From Balanoglossus misakiensis (lineage: Eukaryota > Hemichordata): DNA of 64,000 nt. Location of the stretch: assembly GCA_040954595.2 (NCBI GenBank), contig CM082581.2:8432001-8496000 (forward strand). Direction: 5' to 3'. The notes beneath the pieces were generated by a model that saw nothing but the letters and a program-made list of their open reading frames with translations, was not told where the DNA came from and did no database searches. This document shows positions 1 to 10,485 of the stretch, piece by piece; the first letter of the stretch is position 1, and each line of letters opens with the position of its first letter. Position numbers and translations under genes: made by a program.

Positions 1-217
1 GTTTTCCTCCTACATGTACATAAGCTCAGGCTGGCAAACACTTCATTGACTGCTAAACTTTTTCCTTCCTTGAACTCCCCCCACTACCCAGCAAACTTCA
101 CAGTAAAATCATCTTGGACTTAATAGACTGAAAAGCATTCATTTGTACAAACATTCTGTTTGAAATTTCTCATACACATCATTGCTATGATTACAATTCC
201 TTATGATGAAGCCATTT

Positions 218-223
218 TTTATT
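218..223 (-). terminator. Candidate polyadenylation signal of the sideroflexin gene
   Basis: AATAAA on the minus strand, about 135 bp past the sideroflexin stop codon. It is the first canonical signal downstream of that stop, so the 3' UTR would be short. The flanking stretch 1-355 holds nothing else I can identify. Confidence 0.5.
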
Positions 224-355
224 ATTATAAAATAACATTTTGCACCACAGCAGTAGTAAATAGAAGCCCATATACCTGTTAGAACTTACACCCTGTTTTT
301 GATTTCAGATTAAAATTGCTATTAGTGGTTCTGTCTCTATTGCTTATTGCTATCT

Positions 356-2604
356 TCAAAGTCCTTTGTTGAAATACACTCTCTTTATGTTTGGGTTGAT
401 TTTCCTGATGTTTTCCTGTAGTTCTGGTTCCAGTGAGCTGACAGCCATTGAACTGCAATGAAAAGAAAAACAATTAAAAGTTCAGATTAGTGAAAAAGAT
501 AAGATGTAATCAGAGATCAGTTGAAATTGAGCTTTGTATCCCAGAGTGACTGTGCCCAAAGTCGACCCAACATGCATAAGTACACTTGCTAAATTAAAAG
601 CCAGCATTGCTGGTGATCTCTGATGATCTGACTGCTCACCTTTTCTGTGGGAAGATTGCACAGCACATTGGAGTCGCAAATACAAGACTGAAACAAATGA
701 GAACATTCACAAATAAGTACAAAGACTATTTGAAATACTCTAACACTCTGAATTAGGCCCAAGATATGTTGGTGGAATTACAATTTTTTTTGTAAAACTG
801 ACCAGATTTTGTAATTAATTTTCAAGACAAAAAATTTAAATTTGAAAAACCATTCCTTCACTTACCATAAGCCTACCAATCCTACTTGTATAGGGGCATT
901 GAGATAGGGGGCCTTTTTGAGGAAGGACTTTTTCTCGAGGACATTCATTATAAACGGAGGAATCACTGCAAGAGAGAAACAATGTTGCCATTAATGTCAA
1001 TTTTCAGGTATATCTAGTATAGGACGCACTCACTCTGCAACATAGTACATGTAGAACCATTTCGATAAAAAATCATCTTTCAAAGAAAAACATTCAGGAC
1101 ATGCAAATTAAGAGGTCAACACTCACTCATGCCCGGTGCGGCCATGCTGACCCGAGACAGTACCACCATGGCGATGGCTTTCTTGGCTGCCTTTTTCGAC
1201 TCTCCTAATTTGTTGCCGTCTTCATCAACCACCGTGACCCCGTGCTCTATTTCCCTCATTCGCATCATCGGTATATTGATGCAGTTGGCCGATGCCACGG
1301 CAGCAAACGGCACAAATCGACCAATCAGTGGAGGGGCTTTCTGAATGTAAAGATTTAAATTAACAGAACAGGTTTGATCAACTTTGCTGCTATGTTTGAA
1401 ATTTCAAATGAAGTACTCCTGCCATAATCAGAAAAGGTCTTATGTTTGAGTCAAAGGAATACTTACTGATACTAAGCTGTTGAGTCCCAGTGCTGTGATA
1501 AGAGCACCACCAGTGGCGAGGACGTAGGATTTGCCCAGTTGGCTGAAATATCAAGGGAATAGAGTATGTTGAGAAGTATACCTGCAATCAGTTCCATGCT
1601 TTGATTTAAATGTCAATATAATTAATTGTCAGTACAACCATCAAAGTAAAAATCAGAAGTCAATCACCGCTGTCAGAGATGTGACCTGTGATTGGCCAAT
1701 ACCTCAAAGATGCTGAGAGAGGATTGGATAATGATTGGTTGAAATTCCCACTCACTTGACAGGTATCGGATGTTCTCCACTCCTATTGGTGTAGTTGACA
1801 ATGGCATTGAAAGACTGGTTTATCCACTGCCAGAATATAACTGTTGGTGTTGCTCTGTGAAAAAAAAGAAGAAAATACTGTTGGTGATAACATTCAACAT
1901 GCTGGATCGAAGTATCAGAGATTGTTAGGGTAAAATAAGCACGTCTCAAATCAAGAGGCATCACCAAAATCGTGCAGATAAGGGTGCCATCTGAATTTAT
2001 GCACTGTGATACTAACAAACATATTAATAGAGAAAATTTACTTACTTGTACCACGTCATCATACATCCAGTAATGGTCATGTTCATTGGCACCTGAGCTG
2101 ACATTCTTCCAATCAGAACCATCTTTTCATTGGTGTCAGGATGAAACGCAGAGTCGTAGCGATACTTGGCTCTCCATAATTCGTCTTCTGTTACACTGGC
2201 TGGCAAAGTACCTTCCCTGGAGACACACACACAAATCATGCACAATAAAAATATGATCAAAACTCTCTTTATGAGAAACTAATTCCTTCACCCAAGTAGG
2301 CGAGCACATAAAGAAAATTGTAGTTTATTGCAAACTTTTATAGACCAGAAAACAGTCAGGTGGTGTTAACTGCAATAATTCTATCATCGTGAAATAAAAC
2401 CGCAGACACAGAAAAGATATCGCAATTGAATTACTTGTATCCTGTGACGATTCTCTTGGCTTCTTCCAGCTGACTGCTGCTTAGCAACACATTGAGGGGG
2501 TTGGTGACGGTGAAGAAATGTTTGGCCCTGCCCACGTAGGTGCCTTGATCCCACCTGGGCTCATTCAGGTTCACGCTGAGCTGGGAAGGGACAAAGTCTG
2601 CCAT
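356..2604 (-). CDS. SFXN1: Sideroflexin (SFXN1/SFXN3 class), complete, 8 coding exons
   Basis: Sideroflexins are multi-pass inner-mitochondrial-membrane carriers; SFXN1 and SFXN3 import serine for one-carbon metabolism. Coding exons 5' to 3': 2604-2435, 2216-2046, 1854-1756, 1542-1467, 1340-1127, 965-866, 687-640, 452-356. All splice sites are GT-AG and the phases add up to 975 nt, 324 residues (human SFXN1 has 322). Seen in order: an N-terminal EPRWDQ with [120 protein letters not shown], and the terminal RVYFNKGL. These match the SFXN1/3 class across the whole length. I chose the ATG at 2604; the open frame extends slightly upstream without another ATG. The first intron is 5' UTR-type and runs to about 5061. 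The gene is head to head with TMEM128. Assignment to SFXN1 versus SFXN3 is not meaningful if this predates the vertebrate duplication. Confidence 0.95.
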
Positions 2605-2640
2605 TTCTTGTTGCTGCACCTCAGCTGTGGCGTGTTATCT

Positions 2641-5061
2641 GCAGATGTGAACAGGGAGAAAATATAACTATGGAGTTATTACACCAAAAATAGAGAGCCT
2701 ATATGTTGTACAGTTATCATCTGTGGATTGCAGTGAGGTCCGTAACAGATGGTTGTCACTCACTGTTTCATCCAGGACACTACGCAAAAGTAATATTACG
2801 CTCACAACAATTTCAACCCATTCACCCCATTTCCCTGAACACAGGTCCAACTTCACCATAGAAAACAATGGGTTTGGACCCAACCATGGTGGTGAAAGGG
2901 TCATGGTAATGTAGGAGGGATGTTAAAATACAAAAATAGTAATAATGATCTCAGTACAAAATATCCACATCCTGGTAAAGCAATTTCTTTCAATACCTAC
3001 AGCTTTTTTTTTCTACTCTCAGTATTCCTAGTTTTTAAATCTATTTATAAACCTGAAATGTACACGAATAGACTCAGTAAGCAACATGTAGTAAACTCAG
3101 TAAGCGGCTTTTCAAAAATTTCAATTTTAATGACTCGGAAAACCGAACAGAAAATCAATCAAAAGTCAAAAGATCCATTATGAAGTACGTTTCTCCTTTT
3201 ACATCTCCATGGTAACTAATGACGTTCAGACTCTGAGAGATGTTTCATTTTGACCTGGTTTCAGGATTACTGTTTTTCATTCTCTGGAATCCAATATTGT
3301 ACTTTGTAGAAATGTATGTTGATAGGGCGATAGATTACATTCAACATAATAAAACCATTTCCATATATGCAAGCCTAGACTCAGTCTGTGGCAACAACAA
3401 TGCATAGAAGAAGGAACATAAATAATTGGCCACTTTCCTGACCTCTGCATGACCTTCCTATACTTCCTAGCATTTCCTTTGGTGTGCAAGGTCATCCAGG
3501 ATCATGAGAGTTGTCAATTGTTTTTTCCCCACTGCATTCACTTTGTACTTTTTACCATTCCTAATAATCTACTTACAGAACAGGGCAATGGAGGGACTGC
3601 AGAGTAATAAATCCAATTTACACCTGAATGAGGACAGAAAATTTGTGTCTAAATGACATCCTTTATAGCATTTTCAATCAAGTCAGGACTTGTCTGTTCC
3701 CATCATTGAAATTCCCCAGGGCTTTTGAAGTCATGGATTAGTTTTTCTGAGAGATTCAATTCAATCAGCAAGCAGTGTGACCTAAGACGACAAGAAAATC
3801 CACTGCAGTATCATCATCTTCTTTGTGGACACAGCAGTTAACATAGATTTAACCGCAGATTATGTGCTGTGTTATATATAGTGCTATTTTAAGACTTTAA
3901 ACTTCAAAGCAGTCCACAATGTCCGATTTTTAATGGAATTTCTTCAAATTACAAATTACATGTTAGTAATCCTGTATTTCAAAATGTATATGTACTTGTG
4001 TATTTTCAATCAGACATTTAGCCTTTTCTGATGCAATCACCCTTTTGGTTAATTGTGTATCTTGCCTTGCAAGAAAATTCCTTGCTATGAATTTCTTCAT
4101 TCACCTACAAAATTCTTTTACACTTTACAGGATTTTTACATTCACTCACGCTTATTCACAACCTGCATCTGTGATAGTGACAAAGCATTTTTACATACAA
4201 TCACTAAGAGTCAGTGTTTACTTATATCAACTGATAAACGGGCAATGAATGCATGGAGTACATGTCTGATATCAGTTTTGTTTTTTCCACTGTCAAATTA
4301 AGGACAATTAAAATGGTTGCATTCTAACACTACAGTACTGAAAGTGTAATGTTGTAAATGTACATTGCATTATACATGTATTATGTATAACTTCAGTATA
4401 CAGATAACACACACACCAGAATGAGATCGCATGCTCCTATGTGTACACGGATGCAACCCCTGACCTTTCCCTCACCTTTTGGGTTCTTATCTCTCACACT
4501 TAACTAGATCACAAAATCCATTAATCTCACATGACAATCAAAATGGAACTAGCAGACACACTGCAATATGCTGGCAGTACTATTAGATTACTTTTGTTTC
4601 CATCAATACCACCATTCTGATATAGCTTACCAATTCACATAACAATTAATTTGTTATGTTAATGAATTTCTATTATTATTTTTTTCAAAATGGAAGAGTA
4701 TGCCCCCTCTCCTCCTCCCCAGCATGGCATGATTTACATTATTATAATTTGTATGTCATTATGCGGCATATGCTATGGGATAGTTGTGTGTCCCCTCCAA
4801 CTAGAGCTAACAGCCGCACTTCATATTGCATTTCACTAGAGTACGCAGACAGTGGCATAAAGCTAGGCGGAGAAATTCATAAAGTCAGCAAGTATGTTTG
4901 AGACCGATAGCAAAGCACTAAACCTGTAATATTTGCTAAGTATTGATCGCGACTATCTGCTTCTGTGGAAGTGCAAGTAAGACAGCGTTCAATATTTAGC
5001 AAAGACAGAGTTCTTTGACGGATCAGAGATCCGCAACAACGTCTAATTCACACCTGCTTAC
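2641..5061 (-). other. Probable 5' UTR intron of the sideroflexin gene
   Basis: A stretch of about 2.4 kb without a recognisable gene, between the sideroflexin start exon and a strong minus-strand donor (CAG/GTAAGC) at 5062/5061. A plausible acceptor (CTGCAG) sits around 2638. Apart from one copy of a dispersed ~90-bp palindromic repeat (2815-2907), I see only AT-rich DNA and short chance reading frames here. Confidence 0.45.
2815..2907. repeat. Dispersed ~90-bp imperfect palindromic repeat, copy 1
   Basis: The ends are imperfect inverted copies of each other (AACCCATTCACC at the left, GGTGAAAGGGTCA at the right). Inside, GGTCCAAC is mirrored by TTTGGACC. The core CCATAGAAAACAATGG recurs at 32840-32920 and, inverted and diverged, at 34205-34304. 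The form is that of a MITE-like hairpin element. No coding capacity. Confidence 0.6.
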
Positions 5062-5130
5062 CTGAAAGGTGGCTCTAAAGGATTACTTGTGAGCCGGTGG
5101 TAATCCAGTCCGCCTCCCAAGTTCACGTTG
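5062..5130 (-). other. Candidate non-coding first exon of the sideroflexin gene
   Basis: On the minus strand, sequence ending TTTCAG is followed at 5061 by GTAAGC, a strong splice donor. It lies about 2.4 kb upstream of the sideroflexin start exon in the same orientation and next to the divergent TMEM128 start. The 5' end is a guess, because no core promoter motif fixes the start site. Confidence 0.4.
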
Positions 5131-5431
5131 CAATGGAGTCAGTGTAGTGTAGGACAGAAACCCACAACAAGCGAACGCAGTGGATGCCCTTGATTTCGGA
5201 CTCGTATTGCAAGTTCAGATACTACAATAAATCCATATATGAAAGTGGACTCTATGTCGATTAGGAGTGAAATTTAGGAGCACGATTTCGACAACCTTGT
5301 ACATGTATTTATGTATTTTAGCCCTATATTTGCCTTTATATCTATGCATTACTCCTACGCAGGTTATATTACTTCAATAATTAGCTTTGAATGTGAATCC
5401 GAATTTTGCCCAAAAACGCCATACTTTTGAA
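5131..5431. promoter_or_regulatory. Probable bidirectional promoter, sideroflexin / TMEM128
   Basis: About 300 bp separate the putative sideroflexin first exon (minus) from the TMEM128 start codon (plus). No TATA box sits at a convincing place for either gene. The interval is inferred as a shared promoter only from the divergent arrangement. Confidence 0.4.
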
Positions 5432-6545
5432 ATGGCTGACGTACACATAAAACCAGAGACAACAGTTCGTGCTCGGAAGCGAATACTCGCCGAACACTTT
5501 CTTCAAATCTACGGGAAAGGTATGGTCATGTGACAAGAAAGATTCGATGAAAGTTTATGCCAAAATACACAGCTGAACTGCTTCTGCCTAACACGCTTTC
5601 GCCGCTTGGCCATTGACACATCGCACAGGGTTTCCGGGTGTTGTTTTCACTTGTTTGCTCATTTCTGTTGTTACATGTACATGATAACAGGAAAACTTGC
5701 GATCTCAACCAGTATATGTGTGTCCAGTTCAGAAAGATTTGCCTTGGACGCCAGACGAGTAATTCAGTCTCCAAACAAAAGCATTACGTTATTAAGATAT
5801 ATTTTCTTTAACACAACAGACCTGAAAGATTTTGACAAAGAAGGCCTGGAACAATTGAAGAAGGTTGAAGCCAGCCAGAAATGGACTCCGTACACGTTGT
5901 CCAATGCAATGTGGATGGTGGCATCCATTGCAGTGTTTTATTACACAGATTTTGCGATAGCCATCAAAGTTGACCCAAGAATAGACAGGTATAGTCACTT
6001 CTCATTTTTACTTGTCCACAATTCAATTCTGTGTTTACTATGCTAAGTAAGCTGTTTTCAGATGGAATGCCTATAACACTACATCCCATTTTCTATTTTT
6101 CAGGTTTTGGTTCAACATTGGTGTCGCGCTAGTTTCTCTGAACATACTCATAGGATTTTATTTTGTAGTCATCTGCAGTTGGATCCGAAAAGTCCCAACG
6201 AATGATTGGGAGAGACATTTACCGGGTGCTATTCCAATAGCCACGGCAGCATTTGTTGCCGGAGCCATTTGGTGAGTTATTTTCTCCCGTACAGCTTCAC
6301 TGACTTACTACAATAAGACAAGCACTTAGTCTAGCTGAAGACTTGACCATTTGAATACTCTGGAAAGGGCAACCACCAGAACAATACCAACTTCTTATTA
6401 TTCCTGTTTAACTTTATGTTTTTTTTCTACGTATTGCAGTTTGAACGTTGGACTCTGGCCAGTGTGGAAAATCCTGACGCCATTTATCCTCTTCACGTTG
6501 TTCATGGGGGTCGTCGTTCTTATAAGTCTTTTGCCAAACTTTTGA
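5432..6545 (+). CDS. TMEM128: TMEM128 homologue, four-pass membrane protein, complete
   Basis: Four coding exons, 5432-5519, 5820-5988, 6104-6271 and 6440-6545, join in phase into a 176-residue protein (human TMEM128 has 165). The first ~57 residues are charged and soluble. Then come four hydrophobic spans: about 59-78 (VASIAVFYYTDF), 87-111 (FNIGVALVSLNILIGFYFVV), 126-146 and 149-172 (ending FMGVVVLISLLPNF). The pattern VASI..YY.DF, IPI.TA.F.AG.IC.N..LW.VW and LFT.FMGVV resembles vertebrate TMEM128. The function of the family is not well established. The start is the first ATG of the exon, in good context (AAATGG). The gene is divergent from sideroflexin and convergent with FAXC copy 1, and the two 3' ends probably overlap. 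Confidence 0.88.
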
Positions 6546-6794
6546 CGGAGTTGCAACCAATGTTTATAATTTTGGACAGCGCCACCAGTGGCCAGGTTTC
6601 CCTCTTGTTCACCACCAGTACAGTTTGATACAGAACTATGGTGAATTAATACTTAATTTCCAAGTTTTTATTTTCTGTCTTTAATTTGAAGAGCACAGCA
6701 CGATTTCAAATTCCAGAGAAATGAACATGTGAATACTTATATGTATATACAATTGGACATTTTTATAATATTCATACCTCACAATTTTGTGCTA

Positions 6795-6800
6795 TTTATT
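6795..6800 (-). terminator. Candidate polyadenylation signal of FAXC copy 1
   Basis: Minus-strand AATAAA about 190 bp beyond the FAXC copy 1 stop codon. It lies upstream of the plus-strand AATAAA used in the other direction, so the two transcripts would overlap at their 3' ends. Confidence 0.45.
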
Positions 6801-6851
6801 TCCCTGAGAAAATATTCGTAATTATTTTTTTTCCAATATTGCTGACTTCTG

Positions 6852-6857
6852 AATAAA
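6852..6857 (+). terminator. Candidate polyadenylation signal of TMEM128
   Basis: Plus-strand AATAAA about 310 bp after the TMEM128 stop. It sits within about 60 bp of the opposing FAXC copy 1 signal. Confidence 0.45.
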
Positions 6858-6986
6858 AACTTCCTCAATATAAAGTTTTCTGTATCAATCACAATTTGAA
6901 CATAAAGTTTTCGCTCTGTGTGTCCTAGTAACTTTATATTGGTTAACGTTGAATTGGCTTCATTATTGTATCTTTTTAACAACATC

Positions 6987-9469
6987 TCATTCTTCTGCCG
7001 TTATCACGTGGGGGTCTGATGGACGATGGGTTAAGGATAAAGGCGCATTGTCTCCCAGGATGCACTGTTCCCAGTCGGGCCAGAAACGTTCTTTCATCGT
7101 GTAGCAGTAGTTCTCAAGATTCTTCAATTCACCTGCCGAAGGAGTCAGAAAAGGTTTAATTCAGTGACCGTGCTTGAACATGAATTTACGATTTGTCCAA
7201 TTTGCATATATTATACATGACTTGCTTTTGGTTCTCTGTACGCTAGAGATGGCGTACCTTTGATTAATTTCTGCTGTGGTGAGCCCGGATATTGACACCA
7301 CAATAGTTGGGCCAACTGACCGAATATAGCACAGTCTGCCTCGCAGGGTTCGTCGCCATGCAAGAACTTCTTGTCACCTGTTCGAAACAAAGAAAAGAAC
7401 TCATCCATAATCATAGAATCGGTGACATATACTCGGCCATTGGCCATTTGCACCTTGTCGGAAGAATGTCTGGTTGAATCGTACGTTATCAGACGAGTGG
7501 GTCAGAGTGCATTGGGTTGAATCTGGCTCTTACCCAGGAACTCAGAAATAGCTCTAAGGTCTTTCTCCATGATTGAGTAGATTTCCTCCTTTGAGTGACG
7601 TCCGATTCCGTGGCTATACAGCATACCTTTCATTTTTCTTTGGTGGTAGTAGGTCACATACTTTTTGAAAATGTACGAACCCTGGATGCTGGTGTAAGCG
7701 AGTGTTGGGTTACCCTGGTCGAGAAATAACCAGTATGTATGCCCCCTGTAAGAAAATTACATGTACAATGTGGTACTAAGTTTATGTACTGCTCGACTAT
7801 TCTTTCACGGATATGTGATTATCATGATTCATAAGGTGCTTTTACTAGGTAGGTCAACGTCTCCATAGACTGACACTGTGTGATATAGTACGTAATGTGT
7901 TGATTGTGTAATACTGCAGACGCCGGCCCGCGGTTTGTGTCAAGACGATGTTAACAACAAAACACTGTGTTTTAACGTGGACTGAAGAACTGGGCCATGG
8001 AACTGTAATTTATGCTTTAGGTACAATCTGCAGTTCGAGTTTAAATGCAAGTGGTACTCTATACAGGTGTGAGATACACACTGCATATTACCGATGCTGT
8101 TGAACTCGGCGTCAGTTTCCACAGACTGAGCAATTGAATCAGAAGAAGTGGATGTATAAAAAAAAAGGAAACACTTCAAACAGTACCAGTAAGTGTTCTC
8201 ATCCACCATCTTCTGGAACGCTCTAGAAATGCCTCTCTCGGCTGGACTCAGATGCTTATTCAGGTCAACCTGGAACTTCTCGTTCAGGAACTCTATAATG
8301 AGACTGGTATCCCCGATTCGCTGGCCATTATATTCGATCCATGGCATCTTCTTCTTCGGAGAGTTTTTGAAATGCTTAGGAAATACAACCTGAAAGCGCA
8401 GGGTTTACAGGGAATATTGCGTTGTTTAGAATGACGTTCTTGAATTAAAATCATCTATAGTTATTTACTTATTGATTTTATTTAGGTACATGTAAGTTCC
8501 GTGCGTTCGAGTATGATACCGACAGTCATACCTACATATGCGTCATCTTCCGAGCATAATTTGAAGTTTCTTGTACTTGTGGTGAGTTCTGATAACATTT
8601 TCAAATTTTCTATGTACCTTGTACGGAATCTTTGCCAATTTAAAGTAGGTCTCAAGTTTCAGGGGAAATGGTGATATCCAATGTGGCAACTGGGTGCCTC
8701 GACGAAAGGCAATCATGATCACAGTATCTCTTGGATATTTCGCCCGACTCTGCGACCTGTCAAGAGAATCAGAACGGGTGACTTTTCTCAGCAATGTTTT
8801 GATGAGGTAGACATATTGTCTGGTTCTCTCTCAAAGGTGGGGGTGGGTACTTGCAAACGGATTAAACTTTGCGACTTGTGACTCCTAAGTAACCTTACGT
8901 CCGTCAACGCTGCACACAGCATTCACTAAAGTCAACCCAAAATGGTAATGCCCACAAAATGACATGCATGGTGTAAAGGTCACATAGAGGTCATAATAGT
9001 GGTCTACAGTATAAGAGTGCGTCGCGCCGGCCCAAAGTTTTATCGGTCAAGTATTCTGTCATGGGTATGAATTCATACACTTCAATAGCAATCAACAATG
9101 TCGTAAATCTAATAAATAAAATGTAAGAATCACCTGGAAAGTGAGAAAATCCTCTTAAAAGTCAATAAAGGAGGCAATTTCAACATGGAAATCAACAGTT
9201 TATGGAAAAAGACCTGAAATTCGCTTACATATCCATTAAAACGTAATATGGACAATTAAGTACAATGACCCTGACCGCCATATTCTGGGTTAGTTGTGGA
9301 CACTGTTAACTGGGGCCGAAAGGCTTGTTCTAAAGCTTGGCTTACCGTTCTACACTCACCTGTTCCATCGTCGATATACAGTGTACACCACGATTGGAAG
9401 GACCACTCCTCCAACGGCAACCACTACGCTCAGCTCAGCCTTACTGAATATTTCCAGGAGACTCGCCAT
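6987..9469 (-). CDS. FAXC: Failed axon connections (FAXC) homologue, tandem copy 1
   Basis: FAXC proteins are metaxin-related GST-fold proteins, first known from the Drosophila failed axon connections gene. Coding exons 5' to 3': 9469-9360, 8756-8618, 8389-8187, 7745-7534, 7377-7258, 7132-6987. They total 930 nt, 309 residues. Residues about 13-32 form a hydrophobic N-terminal segment (a likely membrane anchor) followed by basic residues. Then come the thioredoxin-like half (YPRDTVIMIAF, SPFPLKLETYFKLAKIPYK, MPWIEYNGQRIGDTSLIIEFL) and the helical half (LNKHLSPAERGISRAFQKMVDENTYW, YSHGIGRHSKEEIYSIMEKDLRAISEFLG, GDEPCEADCAIFGQLAQLLW). The C-terminus keeps ERFWPDW. A paralogue lies 1 kb upstream in the same orientation. 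The protein is shorter than human FAXC (about 409 residues), mainly at the ends. Confidence 0.9.
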
Positions 9470-10485
9470 AACCCGGGTGTTTCCAGATCAACGCCTTCAA
9501 ATATATCAAGGGTCTTGGCGGGGGTGGTGCCCTCTGGTGGTAAATTCACTTCAGATTGACATACAACGATGATTTACTGGTACGTGGTACATGTATGTGG
9601 CTTTTTGACTTCACACACGGATGGGTGAAAAAGAGAACAAGGCCGAGATAACGATTTCAGTTAACTCCTTTTTGGACGGATATTAACGTCGTCGTGATTT
9701 GGCATGTCTGTGTCGTTCGAGTTGCAAACGCCCATGCTGATAATTGGATGCCAAACTGGACAACATTAGTGCGACTTTCTTTCCACTGGCCATTTTCAAA
9801 CATACGACATGCATGACCCTTCAACCTACAACCTGGGCACACTATCACGACAAGCAACAGCTACAGATTTACCAGAAGGACGGAAGAGTCAATTTTACTG
9901 ATTTGTGGCGTGTGCTGGCTTGCGAGAATGCACTGGTGCTATTTTCTGCCATATTTAAAGGGATACCGTCGAGACGTTTGCGACCATTTTCTTGTTGGCG
10001 CATGTGCCCGTGTCATCGACCTTGGTTGGAAATGGGTCAGAGCCAAAGGTTGCTATAATGGTGTCATGCGTCTCAATGAGAATCGCCCACTCCACGTGTT
10101 GGGTACGGTATCGAAATCGGGTGATACAGTATTCACCCAAACTAAACACTGGACTTTGCTTTCCAATCCAGACAGCAGGAGATTCCTTGTGCGAATTTAC
10201 TTCTCCTAGCAAAAATTATTTTGAATTTAATATCGAGTGGACTAATGTTCGTTTTCTATAAATGTTTCATTCAGAGAATCGTATCATAAAAAAATAAAAT
10301 ACAGTATGTGGAATGTTTCGCTCTTGTAATAATACATTATCGGCCCAATAGCAGCCCTATATCTTGTATTGTTAGTACTTGTTTTCTAAAATGTGTATAT
10401 TATTCAATCATATATCAGGTTTAAATTCCAGTGATGATTGTTACAGCGATCTGAAACTGGCCTAGGTTGCGTTATCACATCGTCT
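9470..10485. other. Interval between the two FAXC paralogues
   Basis: About 1 kb holding the promoter and 5' UTR of copy 1 and the 3' UTR of copy 2 (both minus strand). Several overlapping open frames of about 85-104 codons lie on both strands at 9744-10212, but none resembles a known protein or carries splice signals that I trust. A minus-strand ATTAAA at 10226-10231 is a weak polyadenylation candidate for copy 2. Confidence 0.4.

Noticed and set aside
9744-10212. Overlapping open frames between the FAXC copies
   Set aside because: Both strands are open in several frames, no similarity to FAXC exons or other families was seen, and no flanking splice sites were convincing.
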